Below are positions 35,882-45,487 of a stretch of DNA of 64,000 bases, piece after piece. This DNA is from Benzoatithermus sp963720725 (lineage in GTDB: Bacteria > Pseudomonadota > Alphaproteobacteria > Geminicoccales > Geminicoccaceae). The notes below the pieces were generated by a model that searched no databases, was not told the DNA's origin, and saw only the letters and a program-made list of their open reading frames with translations. Position numbers and translations under genes: made by a program. How positions within the stretch are numbered: the stretch's first letter is position 1; every line of letters begins with the position of its first letter. Location: positions 186,001 through 250,000 of the forward strand of contig CAVRGN010000001.1 of the NCBI GenBank assembly GCA_963720725.1, given 5' to 3'.

Positions 35882-37279
35882 CTAGCCCGCGTGCGGCTGG
35901 TACATGGTGACGAACTCCTCCACCGCCGTCGGGTGCAGGGCCACGGTGGCGTCGAAATCCTCCTTGGTGGCCCCCGCTGTCAAGGCCACGGCGAAGCCCT
36001 GGATCATTTCGGCCGCATCCTCGCCCACCATGTGGCAGCCCAGGACCCGGTGCGTGGCCGCGTCGACCACCAGCTTCATCATGGTGCGGCAGGTCCTGCC
36101 GGTCATGGTGTGGAACATCGGCCGGAAGCTGGTGCGGTAGATGGTGAGCTCGTGGCCCCGGGCGCGGGCGCGCTCCTCCGACAGGCCGCAGGTCGCGGCC
36201 TGGGGCAGGGCGAACACGGCGGTCGGGATGGTGGCGTAGTTCACGGTCTGCGGGTTGGCGTGGAACTGGCCCTCGGCCACGGCCCGGCCCTCGGCGATGG
36301 CCACGGGGGTGAGGTCGAACGGCACCCCGTCCAGTGCCGTGCCGGCATGGTCGCTGCAGTCGCCGACCGCGAAGATGGCGGGGTTGCTGCTGCGGTAGGA
36401 AGCGTCCACCGCGACCGTGCCGGTCGGGTTGAGGCGCACCCCATGGGCCTCCAGGCCCAGAGCTTCCGTCTGCGGCGCTGGCGTGCGGCCGGTGGCGTAG
36501 ATCACGGCGTCGACCTCCAGCGGCCCGCGCGTGGTCACCAGGTGCAGCCCGCCGGCGGCGCGCTCGATGCACGTCACGCGGGTCTCGTTCCACAGGCGCA
36601 CGCCGTGGCCCTCGACCTCGACCGTCAGGTGCTGGCGCAGATCGTGCTCGAAGCCGCGCAAGGGCAGGTCGCCGCGCAGCACCAGCGTGGTGTGCGCGCC
36701 CAGCCCGTTGAAGATGCTGGCGAGCTCCAGGCCGATATAGCCGGCTCCCACCACGGCCAGGCGGCGGGGCAGGGGATAGACCTCCTCCAGCACGCGATCG
36801 GACGTCCAGGCGAGCTCGATGCCGGGGAGCTCGGGCAGGCCGGGCCGGGCGCCCACGGCCACCAGCACCTTGGCGGCGGTGACCTCCTGCGCGCCGGCGC
36901 GGATCACGAACGCGTCGCCGCGGCGCTCGGGCAGCAGGGTCGCGCGGTCGGAAAACAGCCGCACGCCGGCGCGTTCCAGCATGCCGCAATAGATGCCGCC
37001 CAGCCGCGCGATCTCGGCGTTCCTGGCCGTGCACAGGCGCTCGAAGGCCAGCGCCGGCGGCTCCAGGTCCCAGCCATAGGAGCCGGCCGCCTTGAACCAC
37101 TCGGAAAAATGCGCGCCGTAATGCATCAGCTTCTTGGGCACGCAGCCGCGGATGACGCAGGTCCCGCCGAGCCGGCTCGACTCGGCCAGGCCCACCCTGG
37201 CGCCGTAGGACGCGGCCCGCCGCCCGCAGGCGACGCCGCCCGAGCCGCCGCCGATCACGAACAGGTCGAAGTCGGGCAT
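35882..37279 (-). CDS. gor: Glutathione-disulfide reductase
   Basis: A 465-residue FAD/NADPH disulfide oxidoreductase that keeps glutathione reduced. It has the FAD site DLFVIGGGSGGVACGRRA, the redox-active disulfide in GGTCVIRGCVPKKL, the NADPH motif AVVGAGYIGLELASIF, IFAVGDCSD near the second FAD site, and the C-terminal base VALHPTAVEEFVTMY. The CVIRGC spacing is typical of alphaproteobacterial enzymes. Start ATG 37279. Confidence 0.95.
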   Translation of the reverse strand: MPDFDLFVIGGGSGGVACGRRAASYGARVGLAESSRLGGTCVIRGCVPKKLMHYGAHFSEWFKAAGSYGWDLEPPALAFERLCTARNAEIARLGGIYCGMLERAGVRLFSDRATLLPERRGDAFVIRAGAQEVTAAKVLVAVGARPGLPELPGIELAWTSDRVLEEVYPLPRRLAVVGAGYIGLELASIFNGLGAHTTLVLRGDLPLRGFEHDLRQHLTVEVEGHGVRLWNETRVTCIERAAGGLHLVTTRGPLEVDAVIYATGRTPAPQTEALGLEAHGVRLNPTGTVAVDASYRSSNPAIFAVGDCSDHAGTALDGVPFDLTPVAIAEGRAVAEGQFHANPQTVNYATIPTAVFALPQAATCGLSEERARARGHELTIYRTSFRPMFHTMTGRTCRTMMKLVVDAATHRVLGCHMVGEDAAEMIQGFAVALTAGATKEDFDATVALHPTAVEEFVTMYQPHAG

Positions 37280-37405
37280 GGGGATAAGGACTCCATCCGG
37301 TGCCGGGGCGGTATAGAGGGGCGGCGGCCGGCGCTCAATGCGGGGCGGCCAGGCCAGCCCGGGCACCGTCGTCCGGCGGCACCGGCGAGCGGGAGGTGAG
37401 GTGAC

Positions 37406-38132
37406 GTGCCGAGTACCGTGAAGCCGGGCGTGCTGACCGTGCAGTCGGCCTACCCGGACCCGCCGTTCGAGCTGAGTCGAGGGCGGCAGCGCCACCGGAT
37501 TCGACATCGAGCTGATGCGCGCCGTCTGCCGGCGGATGGGCCTCGCCCTGGAGACGGTCGCGTTCCAGGGTGCGGACTTCAACCGGATCTTCGACGCCCT
37601 CGCCGAGCGGCGCTGCGACGCGGTGATCTCGGGTACCACCATCACCGCACCGCGGGCCGAGCTGGCCCTGTTCTCCAGGCCCTACCTCCAGTTCGACCAG
37701 GGTGTCGCCGTCGACCGGCAGCGCACGCCCGCCATCGCCGCGACCAGCGACCTGCGCGGCCTCACCGCCGGCATCCAGGAGGGCAACACCTCGGACCTGG
37801 TCGCCCGGCGCCTGCTCGCCGCCGGCGAGATCGCCGACATCCGCTACTATCCCTACGATCGGATCGGCACCGCCCTGGACGATCTCGAGGCCGGGCGCAT
37901 CGGGCTGGTCATCAAGCTGGCCCCGGTCCTGGGCTGGCTGATCAAGGATCGCCCCGCCCTGGCCCTGGCCCTGCAGGTGCCCACGCAGGAGAAGCTGGGC
38001 ATCGCCTTCGCCCAAGATCGCGGCGACCTGTGCAGCACCGTCGAGGCGGCCATCGATGGGCTGCGCGCCACCGGCGCGTTCGCGCAGCTCCAGGCGCGCT
38101 GGCTGGGTGGCTCGGGCGCGGTCGGGCCGTGA
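37406..38132 (+). CDS. Extracellular-solute-binding-fold protein (SBP_bac_3), no signal peptide, frameshifted
   Basis: A bacterial family 3 solute-binding domain, used by amino-acid ABC transporters. GVLTVQSAYPDPPFEL opens the fold; after a one-base insertion near 37472 the text continues VEGGSATGFDIELMRAV, then AERRCDAVISGTTITAPRAE, LFSRPYLQFDQGVA and GNTSDLVARRLL. The GTG start has GGGAGGTGAGG upstream and there is no leader peptide, so the product seems cytoplasmic. No ABC permease or ATPase lies nearby. Its stop overlaps the cupin start (ATGA). It may serve as a ligand sensor or a dehydratase-like enzyme rather than a transporter part. Confidence 0.75.
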
Positions 38133-38488
38133 TGCGCGCGATCAAGCTCTCCACCGGACCGGACGGCGCCTCGCACGTCGCCCATGGCACCGTGGCGCTG
38201 GACCGGCTCACGGCTGCCGCTTCCGTGCGGTTCCAGGAATCCCCGCCGCACTCGGCACTCGCCTGGCACGAGGCGCCCGAGCGGCAATACGTCGTCACCC
38301 TGGCGGGTACGCTGGAGTTCACGACCCGCGACGGCGAGACGTTCATCCTCCGGCCGGGCGACGTGCTCATCGCCGCCGACACCACCGGCAGCGGCCATCG
38401 CTGGCGCCTGATCGACGACCAGCCCTGGCGCCGCTGCTACGTCGTGCTCGCGCCGGGGGCAGCCGATCTGTTCGTGCCGGAGGTGTAA
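38132..38488 (+). CDS. Cupin-domain protein
   Basis: A 118-residue single cupin domain. WHEAPERQYVVTLAGTLEFTT and FILRPGDVLIAADTTGSGHRW contain the two cupin motifs, with histidines at typical metal-binding places. It is translationally coupled to the solute-binding-fold gene. That pairing suggests one pathway, perhaps handling a small amino-acid-like ligand. The reaction is unknown. Confidence 0.82.
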   Translation: MRAIKLSTGPDGASHVAHGTVALDRLTAAASVRFQESPPHSALAWHEAPERQYVVTLAGTLEFTTRDGETFILRPGDVLIAADTTGSGHRWRLIDDQPWRRCYVVLAPGAADLFVPEV

Positions 38489-38615
38489 GCGGGGGCGGTG
38501 CCGGCACCCGTGAGGCGACCGCGGCTCTGACGATTACGGCGAATGGCTAGTCGGTGCCGTCGTGCATCGGTTCTTCATCCAATGCATTTGGGCTATTGGG
38601 TGCGGATCGCTTAAC

Positions 38616-39460
38616 TTACGTCTCGAATAAATCTACGAGGAATGATTTGCCAGGACGAGGGCTAACATTATTGAGAATAGGAAATCTAAAATCACGTGCA
38701 AGTTTTCCAGCCTCCTCTTCTAAATCTTGATTAATGAGCAGCCATTTGATAAAAAGATCTCCCGTCAAATCATCCTTCTTGTAGTCGAAATTAGTGTTAT
38801 GACATAACCATTTTGGATAATTGCAATATGCTGGATACAATGAAGAAAGCTGATGAACCATCTCGACAGTCTCTTTCAACGTTCCGATTATTCGCCCGCC
38901 AATCGTAGCTTTCCTTAAAGCCTTTCGGTACCGGTTGAAATCTGGCGATGGCCCCGATGAAGCCAATCCATCGCGCGCAAGCGACTTAATTATGGATGCT
39001 GAGCCGCAAAGCTTCCGCAGGATAGCATTTTGTAATGCCCTCGAGCCTCGCAAGCCGGCAAGAGATGGTTAGCGGCAAACGCCGCTATGTCGAACTTTGC
39101 TTGGGGGTCATCGGTTTCGGCCGCAACCGCCGCGTTGACCGCAGGAGGTGCTAGTTCCGGCCCGGGAGGACTTGGAGGAGCAGTCTCAGGCGCAGGCCGA
39201 AAGTGGTTAGTTGCTCTTGCTATCAAGGCCGATATAGGCACTGCAGCGGATGCCAGTAGCCAAGTGCCTGCTAGTCCAACGAGGAACCAGCCAAAGGGAC
39301 CGACTGCCTCAAGCCACGGGGTCACAGCAGCGAGCCCGCCCAGCATGAGCGTGCCAATGCCAGTCCATACCCAACTGCCGATGCCAAATGCGTAATCGGC
39401 AAATGTGAGGTGCGAGCCCCACTCAGCCGCAATCTTCTTGAGTTTCTCGATCTTCCCCAT
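38616..39460 (-). CDS. Membrane-anchored hypothetical protein, frameshifted
   Basis: The 5' part (39460 leftward) encodes a Lys/Glu-rich start, two hydrophobic helices (FGIGSWVWTGIGTLMLGGLA and GWFLVGLAGTWLLASAAVPI) and a Pro/Ala-rich linker. A frame change near 39050 then leads into a cytoplasmic, charged domain (LRGSRALQNAILRKLCGSAS, then KWLLINQDLEEEAGKLARDF) that ends at 38616. The C-terminal half is A+T-rich and unlike neighbouring genes. I do not recognise the family. The start has AGGGTTGAG upstream. It is divergent from another membrane-anchored unknown, and the pair looks like a foreign insert. Confidence 0.6.
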
Positions 39461-39621
39461 GTCTCAACCCTAGCCCGACTGAGGTGGAGTCGGTAAGTAG
39501 ACATATCCATCATACCTACCCAACCTGAGCGCTTGCCGCTCGGCCGGCGATTGACCGACGCCAGGATACCTGAGACGGAAGGCTCCATAGCAGTGAAGAT
39601 CAACCGGGGAGCATTTCCGGC

Positions 39622-40555
39622 ATGGTTTCTGATCGCGACCATAGCAGCCGTTGGGGCGTCGGCTTTGCGCTTGGCGGATACGTGGCTCTTGTAGGGTATG
39701 CGGTCTTCACACAGCCAGAATACCGCGCGCCAATCACCCAATCCAGCCAAGCCATACAGGCCAAGGCGACTGAAATCCGAGAACAATCAGTCCCCACCCT
39801 ATCCAGCCGCGACCGTGAAAGCCTTACGTGCTGCCGAAGACGCTGGCGCAGCCGATTGCGGCGCATTCGAGAAATGCCGCTCCGAGCAACGTGATTATTC
39901 CGACCTGCAAGCCCAATGGAAGGCTGCCGAAGGGGCGCAGAGGCAATTGCTTCTCGCACGCTGGCAAACATGGATAGCCGGCTTTGGGACGCTCCTCGTC
40001 TTTGCTGCGCTTATGATTTCCGTCAAAGGCACTAAAGCCGCGGTTGACGCTAACGAGATTGCCAGGAAAACCTATCTCGCTGACCATAGACCCATAATTA
40101 CGTTCCGAGAGGTTGAACCCAAGATGATACTTGATGGGCGTCAGAAATTTCACACATTTGTGGTCCGTTGGGAAAATTGCGGGCGAACGCCAGCCATCCG
40201 AATGGATATGTGGCATATACTTAAGGTGATTGAACCAGATACCACTGCAAATCAGATAACCTTCGATTTCCCCGCAACTCCCCCATTTACGCAAGGCAAC
40301 CTCGGCCCCGGCAATGTGGTATCCACCTCTCCAATTGGTTTTCGTGAGGATGCCGTTAATCTGCTCATGAACGGTGATAAAAGAGTTGTGATGTGCTGCC
40401 GAATAAATTACGAATTCATGCTTACTGATGTGATCAAGTCGCCGCCATTCTTCACTGAAGTTTGTATAAAAATATTGTGCGTTGAAACCCTTCTTCCAGA
40501 TGCTATGCTTGGCATTGGGTTTGAGTCGCCCCATTGGCCCGCACAACAGTGCTAG
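39622..40555 (+). CDS. Two-helix membrane hypothetical protein, frameshifted
   Basis: The start encodes a hydrophobic helix (WGVGFALGGYVALVGYAVF) and a polar region. A one-base surplus near 39815 shifts into VKALRAAEDAGAADCGAFEK, a coiled-coil-like stretch (DLQAQWKAAEGAQRQLLLAR), a second helix (WIAGFGTLLVFAALMISV) and a C-terminal domain of about 165 residues (DHRPIITFREVEPKM, VRWENCGRTPAIRMDMW) that is probably beta-rich. It is similar in architecture to anonymous membrane proteins of Rhizobiales and Bradyrhizobium-like genomes, function unknown. It is A+T-rich relative to its surroundings. Confidence 0.6.
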
Positions 40556-40720
40556 CTAAGGCGCTTTCAACGAGCCAAAAAAGGGTTGGCCAAAAAAGGG
40601 ATCTCGATTTTGATGCCGATAGGCCGGGCCGTCCGCGCACCCGCGTAGCCGCAGATAATCATTGACATTGGAGCGACCCGAAAGCGATCATCCTAGGATG
40701 ATGGTCCTGTCAGCCGAACC

Positions 40721-41005
40721 CGACGCTGCGGAACGAACCCGACGCTGCGGAACGAACCCGACGCTGCGGAACGAACCCGACGCTGCGGAACGAACCCGAC
40801 GCTGCGGAACGAACCCGACGCTGCGGAACGAACCCGACGCTGCGGAACGAACCCGACGCTGCGGAACGAACCCGACGCTGCGGAACGAACCCGACGCTGC
40901 GGAACGAACCCGACGCTGCGGAACGAACCCGACGCTGCGGAACGAACCCGACGCTGCGGAACGAACCGGACGCCCTGCAGAACCCACGCTGCGGAACGAA
41001 CCCGA
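40721..41005. repeat. 19-bp tandem repeat, 13 perfect copies plus degenerate copies
   Basis: The unit CGACGCTGCGGAACGAACC repeats exactly 13 times from 40721 to 40967 with no spacers, followed by one or two altered copies to about 41005. Because 19 is not a multiple of three, all frames cycle through the unit, which keeps long but meaningless open frames on both strands. It lies beyond the A+T-rich patch, about 165 bases after the preceding gene. The perfect identity suggests recent slippage expansion. Confidence 0.95.
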
Positions 41006-41567
41006 CTGCCGCTGGACCCTGCGAATGTGCACAAGCGATTACCCCGGCGGCACGATCAGCTTGTTCATCACTTCTGTCCCCCGTGCGAGCGCCGGTGCGC
41101 TCCTGGTGGTCGCCTCGCCCGGCAGGCCGATCCTTCGAGACCGACAGCCGCGCCGGGCCAATCTGGAGCCGCGCCCGGATCGGGGCTTCCGGGTTCGCAC
41201 CCCATCTTGCCGGTGCGCACGACGGGCTTCGCCGTGGCGGTCACCGCCGCGGTTCGGGATCGCCCTCCAGCCTGCGGCGAGAAGAGCCGGCCCCGTGTAC
41301 CGGTCACGATCAAGCTCAGGCAGTATCCGTGAGGCGAGAACTCCGGCGGGGCCGAGGTCACGCAAACCAAATCGTCTCGCCTATTACGGGCGTTACTGGC
41401 GCCAAGCTCCTGGCGAGCGGTGCGCGTAGCTCCCAGCGAATCGCTTGCCGAAGTTCGTGGTGCGCCATAAAGTTTCAGAGCCGGTCGTCAAAGTTCGCTC
41501 TGGCGTTGCCGCCGAGCCGTCGGGGGTACGCACAGGGGAGCGGGGCCGGAGCCTCAAGGAGGGACAC
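41006..41567. other. No gene recognised
   Basis: About 560 G+C-rich bases between the tandem repeat and the monohaem protein gene. Several open frames exist on both strands, but none has a start signal, conserved motif or neighbour relation that I trust. The region just before 41568 must carry the promoter of that gene. Confidence 0.5.
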
Positions 41568-43278
41568 ATGGTCCACAAATCGCCCAATACTTGGGCTCTC
41601 GCATTGGTTCTCACACCGGCCGTTTGGGTTCTGCCGGGCGCGGCGCCGGCAGTCGCCCACCCCTCGGCCGACCCGTCATGCTATACGCCGCCCTTTTCGC
41701 TCACCCTCAGCCCGTGCGTCCCGCACGACGTCCCGGCCGGGCCGGCTGCCAGCATCGCGGAGCTCGCGGTCTTCGCGTGGCAGGAATTCGTCGCGTTGAA
41801 CTGGGTCGCGATGGATCCGGCGAGCACCGGCATCCGCGGGCGGGCCGCTCCCGACACCGACCCCAACACCGGCTTCCTCGGGATCACGAAGGATGCCACC
41901 GGCAGCTATCCCCTGCTCGTGTGGCAGACCTACCGGCACAAGAATGAACTGTTCCCGCCTGGCGGGACCGATGCCAGCTTCGACTCCAAAATACCAACCT
42001 ACAACTATGTCACACCGAACACCCGCCAGCCGAACAATCCCAAGATGGGAACCGGCTTGAACGGCGCGCTTCCGAGCTTCAGTCTCTTCAACAATCTGGA
42101 CGAGACCAGCCAGATTGGCCAAGCCAACATGTATGCCCACGCCGACCCGGTCTCCAATCCCGCGAGCGGGATACGCGTGGCCTACGAGGCAAAGGTCAAC
42201 CGCGGGGTGTTCCAATATCTGGTCAACAGTGGCTTCACCAGCCCGACCGGCGGGTATGCCGCGCTGGCCAACGCCCAGGCCAACACGGGAACGGTCTACG
42301 GCGATCAGAACAGCCCGAACGCCGGAATATGCAGCCCCCCCATGGGTGTCAGCCCCACGTCGATCGTCCTGCTGCCGTGCGGCGACATCACCATGGCGGG
42401 CGACGCCGGCGAAGGTGCCATCGAGATCAAGGCGGCGTGGCGCGCCTTGACCATGGACGAGGTGAGCAAAGGCCGGTTTCTCACGCAGAACGTCATCTAC
42501 TACTCCGGACAAAATCCCCAGCTCTACAACAATGCCGTATGGGGGCTCGTTGCCCTGCACATCATCCACAAGACCAAATCGTTCCCGGCCTTCGTGTTCG
42601 CGAGCTGGGAACAGATCGACAATTACGGTGACGACACGCCCGACAACCCGAACACCGAGAACCTGGCGTTCAGCAATACCGGCGATTCCGCGGCACTTCC
42701 CGACATCCCCGTGAGGCGCGCCCACGCGATCAACTCGGCGATCCCACCGGTCAACGATGCGGTGCATGCGGCTTTCAAAGCCGTGAACCCCGATACCGTC
42801 TGGCAGTATTACAAGCTGATCGGTGTCCAGGCCACGCCCACGGACCCACCGGATGCCAGCGCCACGCCGGACGATCTCAGCTATTACTATATGGCCAACA
42901 TCATGGTCGAGACCAATCAGCCCCTGCAGAACTTCTCTGGTTCACTTTCCGCTTCAATTCCTCCGCCATCGCCCGGCAGAACCAATAACGTCTATGTCGC
43001 CGGTGCAACGGGAAGTCCCTTCCAGATGGGCGGCTGCCAGGGTTGTCACGGCTTCCAGGGGCAATATCTCGGCGGCGACATGAGCGTCCTCGTCGCCCAG
43101 GGAGCGAGCAATTCGACGACCCTCGAGTTCGATCGACGCGCCCGATGCAACGTCCATCAGGACGTATCGTCAGCGGGTGAGCGATGTTCGGCAGCGGAGC
43201 GGTCTATCGCTGCGCCACTTCTTTCCGCGCGGGGACGCCTACGCGAACAAGCCGGGCAAGAGCGCCAAGCACCACTGA
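41568..43278 (+). CDS. Exported single-haem cytochrome-c-like protein, frameshifted
   Basis: A 569-residue exported protein once corrected. The ATG at 41568 has AAGGAGG five bases upstream. A Sec leader (WALALVLTPAVWVLPGAA) is followed by a large domain (AVFAWQEFVALNWVAMDP, LLVWQTYRHKNELFPPGG, ALHIIHKTKSFPAFVFASWEQ) and one haem-binding site CQGCH at residues 490-494 in MGGCQGCHGFQGQ. Near 43122 a surplus base must be removed to read SIDAPDATSIRTYRQRV and the Lys-rich end. The family is uncharacterised, and redox partners are not evident nearby. Confidence 0.8.
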
Positions 43279-43351
43279 CGCTCGATCGCGTGCCGGGGCT
43301 CCACTGCTGCCATTGCGCGGGCGCCCCGGCACGCGATCCGGCCTCTTCCGC

Positions 43352-43705
43352 TCACGGCGGGCACGTGCCGCCGGTGTAGCTCCAGGCGATGTCGGCGAGC
43401 CTGGTACCCTGCATGCAGAAGCTCATCTCGTCGCTCGCCCGGCCGGTGAGCCGGATCGTCCGGCCGTCGGGCACCGGCGGCGCTGCCGCGGCGGTGATGT
43501 CGTAGAGCCGGCCGTCGCCGGTCCGCAGCATCAGGCAGCCGGTTTCGACGCCGGGAACCGGGCAGCCCTCGACGGCCACCGCCCCGGGCGCTGGAGCGGG
43601 TGGTGATGCGGTGCAGGCGGCGAGGCCCATGGCCGCGCCGGCCGTCATGCGGCGCAGGCCCCGCAAGGAGGTGCCGCTGCGCCCCGGCATGGATGTGGCC
43701 ATCAC
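43352..43705 (-). CDS. Putative lipoprotein
   Basis: A 117-residue exported protein. RRMTAGAAMGLAACTASPP contains a lipobox-like L-A-A-C, suggesting lipid attachment. The mature part has VEGCPVPGVETGCLMLRTGD, LYDITAAAAPPVPDGRTIRL and a C-terminal cysteine pair (SFCMQGTRLADIAWSYTGGTC), a small beta-rich domain. Function unknown. The exact start is unclear, because several methionines precede the leader. It is convergent with the monohaem protein gene. Confidence 0.65.
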   Translation of the reverse strand: MMATSMPGRSGTSLRGLRRMTAGAAMGLAACTASPPAPAPGAVAVEGCPVPGVETGCLMLRTGDGRLYDITAAAAPPVPDGRTIRLTGRASDEMSFCMQGTRLADIAWSYTGGTCPP

Positions 43706-43909
43706 CTACCCACCAGCTTGCCCGGCAAGGGCGCGCGCGAGGCCACGACCGCGCAAGGCCGGTGCGTCGCCGCACTCTCGGTCGGTCCCGCGACGGCGGT
43801 CAAGTCCTGGCCATGCGATCGGCGACGCCACCGCAGCCTGTCCGGATCGCTGGCGCCGCGGCATGCTCCTCATGTAAGACCTCTTCACATCCTGTCCGGC
43901 GGGAGCTTC

Positions 43910-44527
43910 ATGGAGCGGCGCGGCTATCATCACGGCAATCTGCGCGAGGCGCTGATCCGCGCCGCGCTGAACCTGATCGCGGAGAAGGGGCCGGCCGGGT
44001 TCACCTTCGCCGAGGCGGCGCGCTCGGCCGGGGTCAGCGCGGCGGCCCCGTACCGGCACTTCCGCGACCGCGACGAATTGATGGCCGACGTGGCGCGGCA
44101 GGGGTTCGCGCGGTTCGAGGCCATGCTGGCGGTGGCCTGGAACGACGGGCTGCCCGACCCGCTGCACGCGTTCGGCAACATCGGCAAGGCCTATCTCGCC
44201 TTCGCGCGCACGGAGCCCGCCTACTATTCGGCGATGTTCGAATCGGGCCTGCCGGTCGACGCCCATCCCGACCTGCAGCAGGCGGGCGACCGGGCGTTCG
44301 CGATCCTCAAGGCCGCGGCCGATTCGGTGTGCCGCCGGCTGCCGCCGGGCCGCAGCCCGCCACCCCTGATGGTGGCCCTGCATCTCTGGTCGCTGGCGCA
44401 CGGCATCGCCGCCCTGTTCGGCCGCGGCGACGCCGCCCGGCGCAAGCTGCCGATGTCGGCCGAGGACCTGCTGGAGGCGGGGCTCCTGGTCTATCTCGAC
44501 GGGCTGGGGCTGCGCGGAGCCGCTTGA
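43910..44527 (+). CDS. TetR-family transcriptional regulator
   Basis: A 205-residue regulator. The N-terminal HTH is GYHHGNLREALIRAALNLIA, then FTFAEAARSAGVSAAAPYRHF, which places it in the group with a WHG-type C-terminal ligand domain (MVALHLWSLAHGIAALFGRG). The ATG at 43910 follows GGCGGGAG. Its stop overlaps the -35 region of the next promoter, where a 19-bp palindrome is present, so the DUF2852 gene is a likely target. The ligand is unknown. Confidence 0.9.
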   Translation: MERRGYHHGNLREALIRAALNLIAEKGPAGFTFAEAARSAGVSAAAPYRHFRDRDELMADVARQGFARFEAMLAVAWNDGLPDPLHAFGNIGKAYLAFARTEPAYYSAMFESGLPVDAHPDLQQAGDRAFAILKAAADSVCRRLPPGRSPPPLMVALHLWSLAHGIAALFGRGDAARRKLPMSAEDLLEAGLLVYLDGLGLRGAA

Positions 44528-44565
44528 CAGGGCAGCGGGCGCCGATATGTTAATGTGTATAACAT
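44524..44565 (+). promoter_or_regulatory. Sigma-70-like promoter overlapped by a palindromic operator
   Basis: TTGACA (44524-44529) and TATGTT (44546-44551) are spaced by 16 bases. The palindrome ATGTTA-N7-TAACAT (44547-44565) covers the -10 region. It lies directly after the TetR gene and 17 bases before the DUF2852 start. A TetR dimer bound there would block RNA polymerase. Confidence 0.7.
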
Positions 44566-44581
44566 TCACTTGGAGAGACGG

Positions 44582-44992
44582 ATGGGCTTCGTCGCCAAGA
44601 TCGACGAGTTCGGCAAACCGGCCTGGATCGCGCTGGCGGTCCTGGCTTTCTGCGTGTGGTGGCCGTTGGGGCTCGCCACCCTGGCCTTCGCGTTCGGGAG
44701 TGGGCGGATGGGATGCGGCAGGCGCGGCGGGTTCGGCCGCTGGCACAATGTCGACGGCGGCTGGGGCCGCGGGGTCGATGGCGGCTGGGGCCGCAAGCGC
44801 TGGGGCGGTGCCGATGGCAACCACGCCTTCGCCGAGTACCGCGACGCCACCCTGCGCCGCCTTGAGGAGGAGGAGCGCGAGTTCCGCGACTTCCTGGAGC
44901 GGCTGCGCATGGCGCGCGACAAGGCCGAGTTCGACCAGTTCATGGCCGAGCGCCGCCAGGGCGGCAGCACGGATCAGCCCGGAGCGGGCTGA
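44582..44992 (+). CDS. DUF2852 membrane protein
   Basis: A 136-residue protein. PAWIALAVLAFCVWWPLGLATL is a membrane helix, followed by a Gly/Arg/Trp-rich segment (GWGRGVDGGWGRKRWGG) and a charged C-terminal coiled coil (ATLRRLEEEEREFRDFLERL, AKDKAEFDQF-like RDKAEFDQFMAERR) characteristic of DUF2852. The ATG at 44582 follows GGAGAGACG. Upstream in-frame codons overlap the operator and are not used. The role is unknown. It is probably repressed by the preceding TetR protein. Confidence 0.88.
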   Translation: MGFVAKIDEFGKPAWIALAVLAFCVWWPLGLATLAFAFGSGRMGCGRRGGFGRWHNVDGGWGRGVDGGWGRKRWGGADGNHAFAEYRDATLRRLEEEEREFRDFLERLRMARDKAEFDQFMAERRQGGSTDQPGAG

Positions 44993-45031
44993 AGGTTCCC
45001 GCCCGCAGCCCGCCGGCCCGGTCGAGGCCGG

Positions 45032-45487
45032 TCAGCCGAACAGGTGGCGGGCGAGATTGTCCGGGCTGGAGATGACCAGGCGGGCGCCGCTGCCGGCGCG
45101 GATGTCGCCGGCATGCTCGGCGATGCGGCCCAGCCCGTGGAGCAGGCCGACGGCGAAGGGGCGGATGCCGTTGCGGCCGAGGCCGGCCAGCCACTCGGCG
45201 ACCGGCAGGAGCTCGTCCAGCTCGTCGACCTCGCCCAGGTGGAGCCAGGCGTAGCTGGCCGGCGCCAGGATCGCCGCCGGCACGCCCAGCACCACCGGGC
45301 AGCAGGCGTAGATGCCGGGCTCGATCGCGGTGAAGGCCGGCCAGGTGTCGCCGGGATCGCGCGGCAGGACCGGGCCGGGCTCGTCGACCCGGACCAGGGC
45401 ACGGCCGGAGAGCTCGACCACCGCCCCGGCGGCGAGGGCCCGGGCCAGCAGGCGCGTGGCGTGTCGGTAGGCGTGGATCTGGGCCAT
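45032..45487 (-). CDS. Hypothetical protein
   Basis: A 151-residue cytoplasmic protein, with no family that I recognise. HATRLLARALAAGAVVELSG, then FTAIEPGIYACCPVVLGV and AWLHLGEVDELDELLPVAEW suggest a compact alpha/beta fold. Composition matches the host. It starts at ATG 45487 and is convergent with the DUF2852 gene. The divergent region to its right contains the FNR-type promoter. Confidence 0.55.
   Translation of the reverse strand: MAQIHAYRHATRLLARALAAGAVVELSGRALVRVDEPGPVLPRDPGDTWPAFTAIEPGIYACCPVVLGVPAAILAPASYAWLHLGEVDELDELLPVAEWLAGLGRNGIRPFAVGLLHGLGRIAEHAGDIRAGSGARLVISSPDNLARHLFG

Noticed and set aside
40721..41005. CRISPR array
   Set aside because: The 19-bp units are contiguous with no spacers, and no cas genes are nearby.
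40662..41429. Protein of 19-residue repeats coded across the tandem repeat
   Set aside because: The 19-bp unit keeps all frames open on both strands, with no start signal and no conservation beyond the repeat. It is a DNA repeat, not a protein repeat.
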